From Conus ventricosus (lineage: Eukaryota > Mollusca > Gastropoda > Neogastropoda > Conidae): a stretch of 64,000 nucleotides of DNA. Numbering within the stretch: the stretch's first letter is position 1; each line of letters opens with the position of its first letter. Positions 10,207 to 20,334 of this stretch are shown here, piece by piece. The stretch spans positions 25,222,097-25,286,096 of the forward strand of contig CM031622.1 of NCBI GenBank assembly GCA_018398815.1, written 5' to 3'. The translations under genes and the position numbers were made by a program. The notes beneath the pieces were generated by a model that saw nothing but the letters and a program-made list of their open reading frames with translations, was not told where the DNA came from and made no database searches.

Positions 10207-12191
10207 ACACCTTGTTACAGGTGTTGATGATGTGATGTTCACCATGTTTGGTGTACCTTATTACAGGTGTTGATGATGTGATGTCACCATGTTTGGTGTA
10301 CCTTATTACAGGTGTTGATGATGTGATGTCACCATGTTTGGTGTACCTTATTACAGGTGTTGATGATGTGATGTCACCATGTTGGTGTACCTTATTACAG
10401 GTGTTGATGATGTGATGTCACCATGTTTGGTGTACCTTGTTACAGGTGTTGATGATGTGATGTCACCATGTAGTTTGGTGTTACCTTGTTACAGGTGTTG
10501 ATGATGTGATGTCACCATGTTTGGTGTACCTTGTTACAGGTGTTGATGATGTGATGTCACCATGTTTGGTGTACCTTGTTACAGGTGTTGATGATGTGAT
10601 GTCACCATGTTTGGTGTACCTTGTTACAGGTGTTGATGATGTGATGTCACCATGTTTGGTGTACCTTGTTACAGGTGTTGATGATGTGATGTCACCATGT
10701 TTGGTGTACCTTGTTACAGGTGTTGATGATGTGATGTCACCATGTTTGGTGTACCTTGTTACAGTGTTGATGATGTGATGTCACCATGTTTGGTGTACCT
10801 TGTTACAGTGTTGATGATGTGATGTCACCATGTTTGGTGTACCTTGTTACAGTGTTGATGATGTGATGTCACCATGTTTGGTGAACCATGTTACAGGTGT
10901 TGATGATGTGATGTCACCATGTTTGGTGTACCTGTAATTAAGGTGTTGATGAATGTTGATGTCACCATGTTTGGTGTACCTTGTTACAGGTGTTGATGAT
11001 GTGATGTCACCATGTTTGGTGAACCATGTTACAGGTGTTGATGATGTGATGTCACCATGTTTGGTGTACTTGTTACAGGTGTTGATGATGTGATGTCACC
11101 ATGTTTGGTGTACCTTGTTACAGTGTTGATGATGTGATGTCACCATGTTTGGTGTACCTTGTTACAGTGTTGATGATGTGATGTCACCATGTTTGGTGTA
11201 CCTTGTTACAGTGTTGATTATGTGATGTCACCATGTTTGGTGAACCATGTTACAGGTGTTGATGATGTGATGTCACCATGTTTGGTGTACCTTTTACAGG
11301 TGTTGATGATGTGATGTCACCATGTTTGGTGTACCTTGTTACAGGTGTTGATAATGTGATGTCACCATGTTTGGTGTACCTTGTTACAGGTGTTCATGAT
11401 GTGATGTCACCATGTTTGGTGTACCTTATTACAGGTGTTGATGATGTGATGTCACCATGTTTGGTGTACCTTGTTACAGGTGTTGATGATGTGATGTCAC
11501 CATGTTTGGTGTACCTTGTTACAGGTGTTGATGATGTGATGTCACCATGTTTGGTGTACCTGTTACAGGTGTTGATGATGTGATGTCACCATGTTTGGTG
11601 TACCTTGTTACAGTGTTGATGATGTGATGTCACCATGTTTGGTGTACCTTGTTACAGGTGTTGATGATGTGATGTCACCATGTTTGGTGAACCATGTTAC
11701 AGTGTTGATGATGTGATGTCACCATGTTTGGTGTACCTTGTTACAGTGTTGATGATGTGATGTCACCATGTTTGGTGTACCTTGTTACAGGTGTTGATGA
11801 TGTGATGTCACCATGTTTGGTGTACCATGTTACAGTGTTGATGATGTGATGTCACCATGTTTGGTGTACATGTTACAGATGTTGATGATGTGATGTCACC
11901 ATGTTTAATATACCATGTTACAGTGTTGATGATGTGATGTCACCATGTTTGGTGTACCATGTTACAGGTGTTGGTATGTGATGTCACCTTATTTGGTGTA
12001 TCATGTTACAGGTGTTGATGATGAGATGTGATGTTACAGGTGTTGATATGTGATGTCACCTTGTTTGGTGTATCATGTTACAGGTGTTGATGATGTGATG
12101 TCACCATGTTTGCTATTCCATGTTACAGATCTTGATTATGTGATGCTACAGTGTTACAGGTGTTGACCAAGTTTGCTGTGGCATGTTACAG
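10207..12191 (+). repeat. 45-bp minisatellite copying the acceptor and start of exon E
   Basis: About 44 units begin TTACAG|GTGTTGATGATGTG and continue with ATGTCACCATGTTTGGTGTA then CCTTG. The true exon 12192-12309 begins TTACAG|GTGTTGATATGTGT and continues AGTCATCATGTTTGCTATAC. The unit is thus a copy of the acceptor plus about 33 bases of exon. Units nearest the exon (11880-12185) are the most divergent and short, and the homogeneous 45-bp core is 10250-11870. Every unit carries a CAG|GTG site. Read in the exon's frame, each unit has TGA at its fifth codon. Confidence 0.9.
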
Positions 12192-12309
12192 GTGTTGATA
12201 TGTGTAGTCATCATGTTTGCTATACAATGGATGTACGCTCTGGGAGAGCTGACCGCCTTCTTCCTCATCTATTTTTACATTGGAAGAGCCAGCCCTGGCT
12301 ACTTTCCTG
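12192..12309 (+). CDS. SLC12A8: SLC12A8-like exon E: last conserved membrane helix
   Basis: The exon encodes VLICVVIMFAIQWMYALGEL followed by TAFFLIYFYIGRASPGYFP, ending CCTG|GTAGGT with one codon base left over. IMFxIQWxY and YFYIGxASPG are diagnostic for SLC12A8 in vertebrates, which makes this the strongest exon for naming the gene. The first 33 or so bases and the acceptor are the parent of the 45-bp array upstream, so many near-identical decoy acceptors precede the genuine site. Confidence 0.95.
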
Positions 12310-12418
12310 GTAGGTTCGACCTTGGTCAGCTGTCACGCTTTGAACCTTCAGGGAAAGGTCATGTACAGTGGGTGAAGAAAATGGTACAGACACAAAACAA
12401 AACAACGCACACAACACA

Positions 12419-12477
<59 letters not shown>

Positions 12478-12492
12478 GCATGAAGAAAATCA

Positions 12493-12550
<58 letters not shown>

Positions 12551-13366
12551 AAAATCCAGGTTTCTTATTGTCCATGAAATGTGAGGGATGGGAGGACATT
12601 GGAAAACATTGAAATTTAGACTTTAGTCTCAGGGGATGACAGAATTGAGTTGAATGTCTGGTAATTCCTAGGTGTTTGCAGGAAAGTGGGCAGAAAGTGG
12701 AGGAAAGCAAATCTATAGAGGGGAAAGGATCTGTCCTTCTCCTCATCTTCTCACTGTGTTGCGGTCATTTTGGCTGCTGCTGGTGACTAACACTTCTTGC
12801 TAGAAAATCGTTCAGTTGGATAGACCGCCCTTTTGGGTAACCATGTATGCCAGCTTCTCGTTGGGTGATGTTCAGTGAGAGCGACCTACTGCTTACATGT
12901 AGCCTAGGTTTGTTCAAGAACCACCGTGCGTGTGCTTCATAGTTGACAGTGTGATGGTATCAGTGGCAAAGTGTGGCGAACAGACAGTCAGCCCATTGAC
13001 AGAAAGGCACAGAGCTTATCAGATCAACAGGCAGTGGTGGACGCCCTCACTGTGAGCGATGGAAGCCTGAAAGGCAGATGTTCCCTTATCCTGTCGCTTC
13101 AGCATCTGCGAGGAAAGTTTTAAGCACCAAAGGCCAGTGAGGAAAAAAAAGCATCAGTTTGGTTGAAAAATAGTTGTGAGTTTTCTTGGGTTTGGACTGA
13201 TATCTGAACTGCACTGCTTGGACAGAAAATAAGTTTTGCTCTGCCATGCATGACTGCATAATAAATAAATGGAATGCTATTGCTGTGTTTATTGAGGTCA
13301 CTGTGTAAAGTTTGTTCCTTACATGACGGAGAACCAAGTATCTGAGTGTCTGTGAATGTTTTACAG
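12310..13366 (+). other. Intron with two CA microsatellites
   Basis: Two (CA)n tracts at 12417-12474 and 12497-12549 are separated by a short ATGCATGAAGAAAATC-type spacer. The rest is unique intron sequence. Cys/Val and His/Thr open frames on both strands are artefacts of the dinucleotide repeats. Confidence 0.8.
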
Positions 13367-13424
13367 GTATTGCAGAGTTCAATCTGTATGACTGGCTCAA
13401 ATATGGATGTCAACGCTGCTTTAG
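13367..13424 (+). CDS. SLC12A8: SLC12A8-like exon F: short post-membrane segment
   Basis: A 58-base exon between GTTTTACAG and TTTAG|GTAAGT. The first two bases complete a Gly codon from exon E. The frame reads IAEFNLYDWLKYGCQRCF and leaves AG for the next exon. Vertebrate SLC12A8 has a similar aromatic segment (F..W..) right after the YFYIG.ASPG helix. Both splice sites are consensus and the phases fit on both sides. Confidence 0.9.
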
Positions 13425-14124
13425 GTAAGTGGGCAAGCTACAGACGTATGTGTGTGTGAACACACTTTCATGCACTAGTGAATAAAGAGTTCCATGCATG
13501 GTCCAAATGCGTACAAGCTTTTTTGATGTTGTAAGGCATAATGGCTGGAGCTTGACTCTGAATTCTTCCGTTGTGAATTTTGTGGGCCTACACTCGGAAA
13601 TATCTTGAATATCAGTGACACAGTGTTTGTGGTTTGAATAACTCTCTGCACTTGGTAACTCTTGTATACAGCTTTTTCGTATGGTGGTACAGGGTTGGTG
13701 ACGTTTGCATTGAAAAGAAAGTTATAGAGGCAGTGAAACAAAATAAACAGCAATGTTGAAGATGAAGAAATTTCTGTTTGTCGGCCCTGTTTAGTACTGG
13801 CATTAGGAGGAAGTACCAGTACTAGTTGTCAATTGAGGAATGATGATGATTCAAACCACTTATGGGTATGGATGATTGGATGATACTTGTAAAACGACTT
13901 ATGATCATAATTATAATAAGACAGATGAATGTTTGTGTAAAATGAAAAATGATTGTTACTGAAAGAGTGATCATAATTATAGTGTTATACAGTAATACAA
14001 TAATTGTGAAAAATACAGTTGTAAAATAATTATGATGGTGGTTGTAAAACAACGCATGAGGTGAATGTGAAAATGACTAATGTCAACAATAATGAAAAGA
14101 AGCTAGTGATGTGACTGACTGACT

Positions 14125-14443
14125 GACAACGGGTCACCAGCCATGACTGTTGGTGTATGACTGACTGTCCTCCTTCGTCTCGGGGGGGGGGGTGCTGGGT
14201 AGGGCACCAGCTTTGACTGTTATTGTATGTCTCTTATTTATGACTGACCTTCCTCCTTTGTCACAGATGGGGGGGGGGGGGGGGGGGGGCAGGGATGGAG
14301 GAGGAGCAGGGGCACCAGTTTCGACTGTTATTGTATGACTGATCTTCCTTTGTCTCAAATGGAAGGGGGGGGGGGGGGGTTGGGGGGGGGGGGACATCAG
14401 ATGTGACTGTTAATGTATGACTGTCTGTCCTCCTTCGTCTCAG
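14125..14443 (+). repeat. Tandem copies of the acceptor and start of exon G
   Basis: Four units of about 75-90 bp each contain ACCAGC or a similar word, then TGACTGTTATTGTATGACTG, then TCCTCCTTCGTCTC, followed by a G-run. The genuine junction reads CTCCTTCGTCTCAG|GAGGGGGCGCCACCAGC. The unit corresponds to the exon's G-rich start plus ACCAGC joined to the intron end and acceptor. G-runs have expanded to poly-G (for example 14271-14289 and 14367-14392). Confidence 0.75.
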
Positions 14444-14612
14444 GAGGGGGCGCCACCAGCAGGAGCAGATCGTGGTGGCTCCCAGCACCCCCGCTGTACA
14501 GACCCTGGCCGCCCAGCTCACCGAGGACAACGAGGACTTCGCCAGTAGGGGGCGCTATCACCAGTCAGAGGTGATGCAGGGAGACAACTTCGATGACTAC
14601 GACAGCGAGTAA
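14444..14612 (+). CDS. SLC12A8: SLC12A8-like terminal exon G: C-terminal tail and stop
   Basis: The first G completes an Arg codon (AG+G) from exon F. The frame reads GRHQQEQIVVAPSTPAVQTL, then AAQLTEDNEDFASRGRYHQS, and ends DNFDDYDSE followed by TAA at 14610-14612. QEQI[IV][LV]APS and T[EQ][ED]N.DFA.R.RYH are present in vertebrate SLC12A8 at the same C-terminal position, so this is the genuine protein end. The acidic tail after that is lineage-specific. The acceptor CTTCGTCTCAG is strong and is duplicated upstream. Confidence 0.95.
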
Positions 14613-15605
14613 ACGATCGCCGTAGGGACATCGTCTGTGGTATGACAAAGAATCAGGCAGATTGGTTTGACGAAAGGTATCTCCTACCTGTCTGAAGAGA
14701 CGGGGAAAGCTGATCCGTTGCCTTGGCTATTGAGGCAGTCCACAGGGTCTGTGCTGGAGGATGGACGGGACATGGTGTGTGTGTGTGTGTGTGTGTGCAT
14801 GTGTGTTCAAGGAGCGGCATGAAAACACCACCACACTCGCTCCACCTAAGACGTTGTTCTGACACGAGAAGCAATACGTTGAAAACAACCAGTCGGGCCG
14901 TTTTTAAGAGGGACTGATGGGACTGTGACTCTTTTGTCTTCAGTGATAAATGGGGGAAAAACTGGGAGCGGGAGAAAGGGGCGGGGAAGAGGTATGTTAC
15001 GAATGAGGGGATGCCACGTTCATTCGAACAGGCCTGAAGATGTGAGCTAGTCCACGTGAAGATTCCAGTCACATTGCAGGGCTTTGTGTTGAAGGTGGGG
15101 GGAGGGAAGGGGAAGGGTGGGGGGTAGGATGACAGGGAACAGCTCGGTGTTGGCGGAGGTCCTGAGAGTGGAGTGTGCAGCTGACCAGTGATTGATGGAG
15201 GGTGTCGTGGTTGGGTGATGATCAGAATCCCAGTGAGGAGGTGGTTGTTGGCACCCTGGTGAAGAAGTCTGTGGTGGTGGATGAACGTCGTTGACAACAG
15301 TACAGCCAGACCTCCCAGTGAAGAGCCTCCAAAGGAAGATTCCTTCCATTAAAAAAATTTTCCAGGAAGGTTTTTTTTTTTCCCTGCTGCACTAAATTTA
15401 ACTCCTGAGAAGGACTCTTTATTGAAAAAGGATGTTTTTTCAACATTTTTTTTTTTGTCCTTGTGCTGGATTTATATCTCGTTAATGACTTCTTTTTTTT
15501 TTTAAAGACTTTTTTTCTTGAATTTTTTTTTTTTTTTTTAATTGTATTTTTTTATATTTAAATACTAGATTTAGCTCCCAAATAAAAACTCCATTTAAAA
15601 GATCC
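14613..15605 (+). other. 3' untranslated region of the SLC12A8-like gene
   Basis: This non-coding stretch follows the stop. It has a short (TG)n at 14775-14798 and becomes strongly T-rich from 15360 to 15560. AATAAA lies at 15581-15586, placing a probable cleavage site around 15600. The word TACTAGATTTAGCTCCC just before it resembles the degenerate repeat at 26.3-26.95 kb. Confidence 0.6.
15581..15586 (+). promoter_or_regulatory. Polyadenylation signal AATAAA
   Basis: AATAAA follows a T-rich 3' UTR about 970 bases after the SLC12A8-like stop codon, on the same strand. It is the first canonical signal I see downstream of the stop. Confidence 0.6.
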
Positions 15606-17047
15606 CCTGTCTTGAAGGATATGGGGGTGGGGATTGTCATTGAGAGTTTCCACTGTCGGTGTCAGTAGACTGGTAGAGATTGTTAGGACACGGTCCCTTA
15701 CTCTGAATGTGCCAGTTGCCAAAGATACTTAATGTCTTCTGTCTGCTGCTGTTTCGTTCACACTGCTCCTCCTAAGCTTGTATTCTCTTGCTTCTGCTGC
15801 TTCTCCTTCGTCTTCTCCCTCCCCTTCCCCCATTTTTTTTTGTTTTTTTTGGATTGCTCATTTTCCATCCGAGTATGACCTCTGTGACGCTCCTTCCAGA
15901 CTCCAGACACACAGTCACGCTTGGAGTGGTTCTGTCACGGCCGGTTTCACTATCAGCCCAGGTCCTTTAAGAGGCCACCCACAAGAGGAGACCCTGCCCT
16001 GCTGCCGAGTCATCTTGATAGTGTTCAGTGGTGCCTTTTCTCATCCAGAATTTGTAGGACTGTGCCGGCTTAGCGCGTTACTGACAACTACGGTTGGATA
16101 GTCATGAGCAATTGCCCGCTTCTAGTTGGTGCTGTGACATGCATCCAACCGCAGTCCCGATGAATTTCGTAATACCATGGACTTGCACACACAAATTCAC
16201 GCAGACATTGTTGGGAGAGGAAATCGAACCTCAAGACATCAGTAGAGCCTGAAGGGCCATAGATTTTGAGACGATGAAGGGATACATCATGATCAGTGAG
16301 GATGGGAAGATCAAGATGATTCTGGAGAGTTCTGTTCTGGTCAGAGAGTATTTGATTGGACTCTGTTTTAACAAGAACAGAACAAAAACTAAAGTTAGTA
16401 GCATGCGCAGAAAGAGTCACAGTTCTAAACCAAATCAACCTTGACACAACTGCTTCCCGTTTCGGCTGTTAACAGCAAACATTGAGGTAAGAAGGGACTC
16501 ATTCCAAGTTGGTAGGTCATAAACCGCTTCAAGTCAAAACGGAATGTTGAGATAAATGTGCTCCACAGATCACTCGCTTGGAAACAGGTGAACATCATGC
16601 TTACTGGACTGGAAATCCTAACGGCAGCAGTGTGTTTTTTTAAAAAAAGAATGAAGGACAATGTGCTAGTACAAGCGTGTCCTCGAGACAGTCTTCTCTA
16701 ACATCTTACGACATTCATGCTGGTCACAACACCACTGAACATCATAAAACTGATTCGGCGGAAGTGCAGTGTCCACTCTGAAAGGTAATCTCAGAATGCC
16801 AATAGGACTGCTGGTGCTGGGACCTGACTATGAGTTTGTCTGGAAGAGTCGGAAGGCGTGGCTTGAGGGTGATGTTTCAGGCGGGCCGCTGAAGACGGAA
16901 AATGAGAACATGTTTGCTGATGTCTGTCAACACTGGAAAGATCACATGAGGCAGGTCCCCGAAGTCGGAGTGTGGCTGCCCACATGGCGGGGTAATCAAA
17001 AATGGTCACACGTGTAATGTTCTCATCCCCAGCTGATGCGTTTGTAC
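15606..17047. other. Intergenic; two dispersed-repeat fragments
   Basis: No convincing gene is present. At about 16728-16800 there is a copy of a dispersed repeat with ACCACTGAACATCATAAAAC and GCAGTGTCC (other copies near 28.7, 33.0, 46.0 and 51.7 kb). At 16950-17030 a fragment resembles the centre of SINE-A (GAAGTCGGAGTGTGGCTGCC). Confidence 0.5.
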
Positions 17048-17054
17048 CATAGCG

Positions 17055-18284
17055 CAGACCTGCCTACCCTTCCGTAATCGTCCGTAATCTTATGGAAATT
17101 AACCCCCCATTACGGAGGTACGATTTTCCGTGCGAAATTACGGAAAAGAAAATTGAAAAACTACGCAAATTCCAGACTCGAAAAATTGTCGACTGCTAGA
17201 CCTTTCCGAGACCACAGAGTAACTTCCCTTGACTCAAGCCGAAACCACAGATGGTTCGGAACTTGCGATTGGTCAATGTGGTGCTGTGGGCCAACACGAC
17301 GCGCCATCACATCTGTGCGCGCCATTCGAAGCCTTTTGTTCAGCCATTGTAAGACAAAGTTTCAACCGACTTTTTGCCGGCGATTGTGAAAATGGCGGAG
17401 AAATCTTCTAAACGTTTGCATGAAACCGACGACGAGGGTTCGAAAACCACTGTGCCACAACGGAAGAAGGCGAAGAAGCAAGTGTTCCGAAGTAAATACA
17501 CGCGGACTTGGCCTTGTCTTTTGCAATCCAAAAAACATGGACCTGGATTTGTATACTGCTCGGTGTGCAATTCAGACTTCTCCATCGGACATGGGGGAGC
17601 AAATGACTGCAAGCGCCATATCTCGGGGAAAATGCACAAAGAGACAGCTGCCAGTGCCTCCAGTCAGAAGATCACATCGTTGTTTACGAAATCCAGCGAG
17701 AGCAGCCGTCAGACCCACACACGGAAGATCACCAACGCAGAAAGACTGTTGTGTGAGCTGATCTGCGGAAACAACTTGTCCCTGAGCTGTGCTGACAAGA
17801 TAGTGGCGAAAATGAAAAGGATGTTTCCAGACTCAGCAATCTCTCAGGCACAATACAAGGCTTAGTGCAACACACACACACACAACACACACACACACAC
17901 ACACATTTTTGTAGTTTTTTTTTTTTTGGGGGGGGAGGGGGGGTTGTACATTAGGTTCTTCATCAGTGGTGTCATCTGTGGTGACTGCTGTGTAAGTTAC
18001 AAACTGTCAAGTATATCACCTTTGAATTGACCTGAAACTCCTGTCCTGAGTCTGTCATCAGCCATCATCCCAAGGTATTTTAATTCTGCTTTGTTGTTTT
18101 TGTTCCTTTTTTACTGTTTATATTTTTTGTTAAAATGTTAAAAATGTAGTTGGAGTTTTGTACACATTATTTGTTCAAAAACGCCGTGTATTACGCATCC
18201 GTGGAATTACTGAAGGAAAATGCAAAATTACTGAAAATCTCTGTGGTTATTACTGATGAGCATAACATGAGGTAGGCAGGTCTG
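17055..18284 (+). mobile_element. hAT-like non-autonomous element with intact TIRs and target duplication
   Basis: Ends are CAGACCTGCCTACC and its exact complement GGTAGGCAGGTCTG. The 7-bp sequence CATAGCG directly abuts both ends (17048-17054 and 18285-18291), near the 8 bp expected for hAT. The interior carries a promoter-proximal region rich in TTACGGAA-type words and one ORF (17392-17865) with a BED-like zinc finger, followed by CA and poly-T/G tracts. It is 1,230 bp with no transposase catalytic core, so mobilisation must depend on an enzyme elsewhere. Clean TIRs and TSD indicate a fairly recent insertion. Confidence 0.9.
17392..17865 (+). CDS. BED-like zinc-finger protein carried by hAT-like element
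   Basis: The frame starts at ATGGCGGAG (MAEKSSKRLHETDDEG) and runs 157 codons to TAG. A basic segment (PQRKKAKKQVFRSKYTRTWP) precedes the finger VYCSVCNSDF...CKRHISGKMH, a Cys-x2-Cys then His-x5-His arrangement typical of BED-like fingers at the N-terminus of hAT transposases. A Ser/Thr-rich linker (KITSLFTKSSESS) and a helical part (NAERLLCELICGNNLSLSCA) follow, then a stop where a full transposase would continue. The frame is intact, so a DNA-binding product is possible, but it is more likely a truncated transposase N-terminus than a host gene. Confidence 0.65.
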   Translation: MAEKSSKRLHETDDEGSKTTVPQRKKAKKQVFRSKYTRTWPCLLQSKKHGPGFVYCSVCNSDFSIGHGGANDCKRHISGKMHKETAASASSQKITSLFTKSSESSRQTHTRKITNAERLLCELICGNNLSLSCADKIVAKMKRMFPDSAISQAQYKA

Positions 18285-18494
18285 CATAGCGTTCAAGCAC
18301 TTCGGCTGTTCAAATGATCCCTGGAGTCTTTTAGCCAGGGTACGATAACAACAATAACAATAACAACAACAACATGAGGCATGTCCACACAGGGTTAATG
18401 TGACACACTCCAGCTTTCATTTTGCATCCTCTGCCACCTTGGATGCCCTAAAGCACCACGTGCGAGCCAGTCCGGGGGAGCCTTGGGGGGAAAA

Positions 18495-18525
<31 letters not shown>

Positions 18526-18760
18526 AGGCTTCAGGAGTGGCAGCGTCACCACAGTGGATTCTAGACTCTGAAAACCTGACACATTGGCATTGCCGTCTTA
18601 GACAGCTGGGAACACAAAAGAGGTGGTGGAAATACTGACACCTTCCCAGCCCTCACCCCGTCTTCCACTGGCCTTCATGTACGAACTACAAGCTAGCAGG
18701 AATGATGTGTTGCGGTGTCGTTAGAACAGAGGGTTTCTGTCCTGCCTGTTTCTGTTTGTA
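18285..18760. other. Intergenic with short CAA microsatellites
   Basis: ACAACAATAACAACAACAAC-type runs lie at about 18346-18375 and 18497-18526. No gene or other element is recognised. Confidence 0.5.
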
Positions 18761-18764
18761 ACAG

Positions 18765-19412
18765 CTGTTAGGGCTCTAAAAGGATCTTGACAGTATGTAA
18801 CAGCCATTAGTATGTAACAGCCATTAGGGCTTTGAAGAGGATCTGACAGTATGTAACGGCCATTAGGGCTTTGAAGAGGATCTGACAGTATGTAACAGCC
18901 ATTAGGGCTTTAAAGAGGATCTGACAGTATGTAACAGCCATTAGTTTGTAACAGCCATTAGGGCTTTAAAGAGGATCTGACAGTATGTAACAGCCATTAG
19001 GGTTTTAAAGAGGATCTGACAGTATGTAACAGCCATTAGGGTTTTAAAGAGGATCTGACAGTATGTAACAGCCATTAGTTTGTAACAGCCATTAGGGCTT
19101 TAAAGAGGATCTGACAGTATGTAACAGCCATTAGGGCTTTAAAGAGGATCTGACAGTATGTAACAGCCATTAGGGCTTTGAAGAGGATCTGACAGTATGT
19201 AACAGCCATTAGGGCTTTGAAGAGGATCTGACAGTATGTAACAGCCATTAGGGCTTTGAAGAGGATCTGACAGTATGTAACGGCCATTAGGGCTTTAAAG
19301 AGGATCTGACAGTATGTAACAGTCATTAGTTTGTAACAGCCATTAGGGCTTTAAAGAGGATCTGACAGTATGTAACAGCCATTAGGGTTTTAATTAAAGA
19401 GGATCTGACAGA
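18765..19412 (+). repeat. Minisatellite, about 38-bp unit
   Basis: Around 16 copies of a unit reading GAGGATCTGACAGTATGTAA then CAGCCATTAGGGCTTTAAA are present. Some units contain an internal short duplication, CAGCCATTAGTTTGTAA or CAGCCATTAGTATGTAA (near 18810, 18945, 19075 and 19330), that recurs at intervals, so there is a weak higher-order pattern. The minus-strand open frame (MAVTYCQILFKAL repeated) is a by-product of a 39-bp unit divisible by three. Confidence 0.9.
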
Positions 19413-20330
19413 ACCAGCTTTCCCATAGAAAATTTGAGGTGTGAGCAATCGGTGGAATTTTGTCCTTCAAATTCTCATTTTGTGTTTCCCCCCTTCTTCG
19501 CATGGCTTTTTTTTTTTATGTGATGACCGCAAGTGGGTGTGGTCAACGCCTGGTAAATCCTGTGATGTCTACTTAATTAATCATCTTGATGCGTCCAATG
19601 ACTGATTTAACTGGGGCTGTATTTTGTTTTGTCCTGGTATTTAAGACATGTTGCCTCGTGTTGTTAATTCATGTGGTTGATTAACCTATGTAGCCTATAA
19701 ATGTCTAACATGGAGATCTATGGAATCAGATTTTTATGTGTGGAGAAAGTGTATGACAAGATATGACTGTGGAAACACCAAGATTTTTTTCTTGGGGGGG
19801 GGGGGGGGGGGGGGGAGAAAGGCGTAGTTATGACAGGTCAGTGAATCTGTGTGTGTGAAGAAGGGATGGATGAGCGAGTGATCTCTCATTTTCTTTCTTT
19901 TCATTTGTGAAGAGATTTTTTGTCTAATGAGATAGCCTACCTTGCTGAGGCCTAATATTGTGCAAGAGTTCTTGTAGGTGTCCCATGTTATAGTGGACAT
20001 GGCACTCACGTATATATCTCTTTTATTAACAAACAACAATCAGAGAGAGAGAGAGAGAGAGAGCATATGGTCTTGTGCAGGTCAGGTACATTTCACATGA
20101 TAAGCGTAGTCTCTGAATGTGGTTGAGACATGTTTACACTCCTCGGGTTGTTTTCCACAGGCCAGATGTTGGTGTGCATGCCATCAGCAGACCTATGACT
20201 GGCTTTTGAAGGTGTTTGGTGTCAACAGCTCTCAGGAATCTGTATAGCTTCACAAAGCCGTAAATACACATAAACACACAGAACAGAACGCAGCAAAGTA
20301 TTGCTTATTTAAGACGCAATAGGGACTGAT
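19413..20330. other. Intergenic; poly-G and GA microsatellite
   Basis: A poly-G tract is at 19794-19815 and (GA)n at 20042-20063. No gene is recognised. Confidence 0.5.
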
Positions 20331-20334
20331 TTTG

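Larger units (their letters stand above)
1831..15605 (+). other. SLC12A8: Gene locus: SLC12A8-like transporter, 3' half
   Basis: Seven exons encode the C-terminal half of a solute carrier family 12 member 8 (CCC9-type) protein. The assignment rests on features I recognise in vertebrate SLC12A8: a late membrane segment ending in DYSY, a long hydrophilic linker, a return to membrane at VIMFAIQW and YFYIG.ASPG, and a C-terminal tail with QEQI..APS and TEDNEDFA. The SLC12 family carries cation-chloride cotransporters. A8 is a divergent member reported to act in the endoplasmic reticulum/plasma membrane, with polyamine or nicotinamide mononucleotide transport proposed, so the substrate is uncertain. 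Intron phases join exactly at five of six junctions; 10105/12192 is off by one base. N-terminal exons lie outside the window or were not recognised. Confidence 0.85.

Noticed and set aside
10006..10227. Alternative open frame over exon D beginning in the intron (MCVMFQGEENSNTEIPNSPG)
   Set aside because: It ignores the phase set by exon C and lacks the conserved W-Y-S...C-N-x-W pattern found in the frame I used.
10506..11583. Repeating 15-residue frames (VDDVMSPCLVYLVTG) on the plus strand
   Set aside because: The 45-bp unit is a multiple of three. Frames end wherever a unit is 44 bp. The parent is the acceptor and start of exon E.
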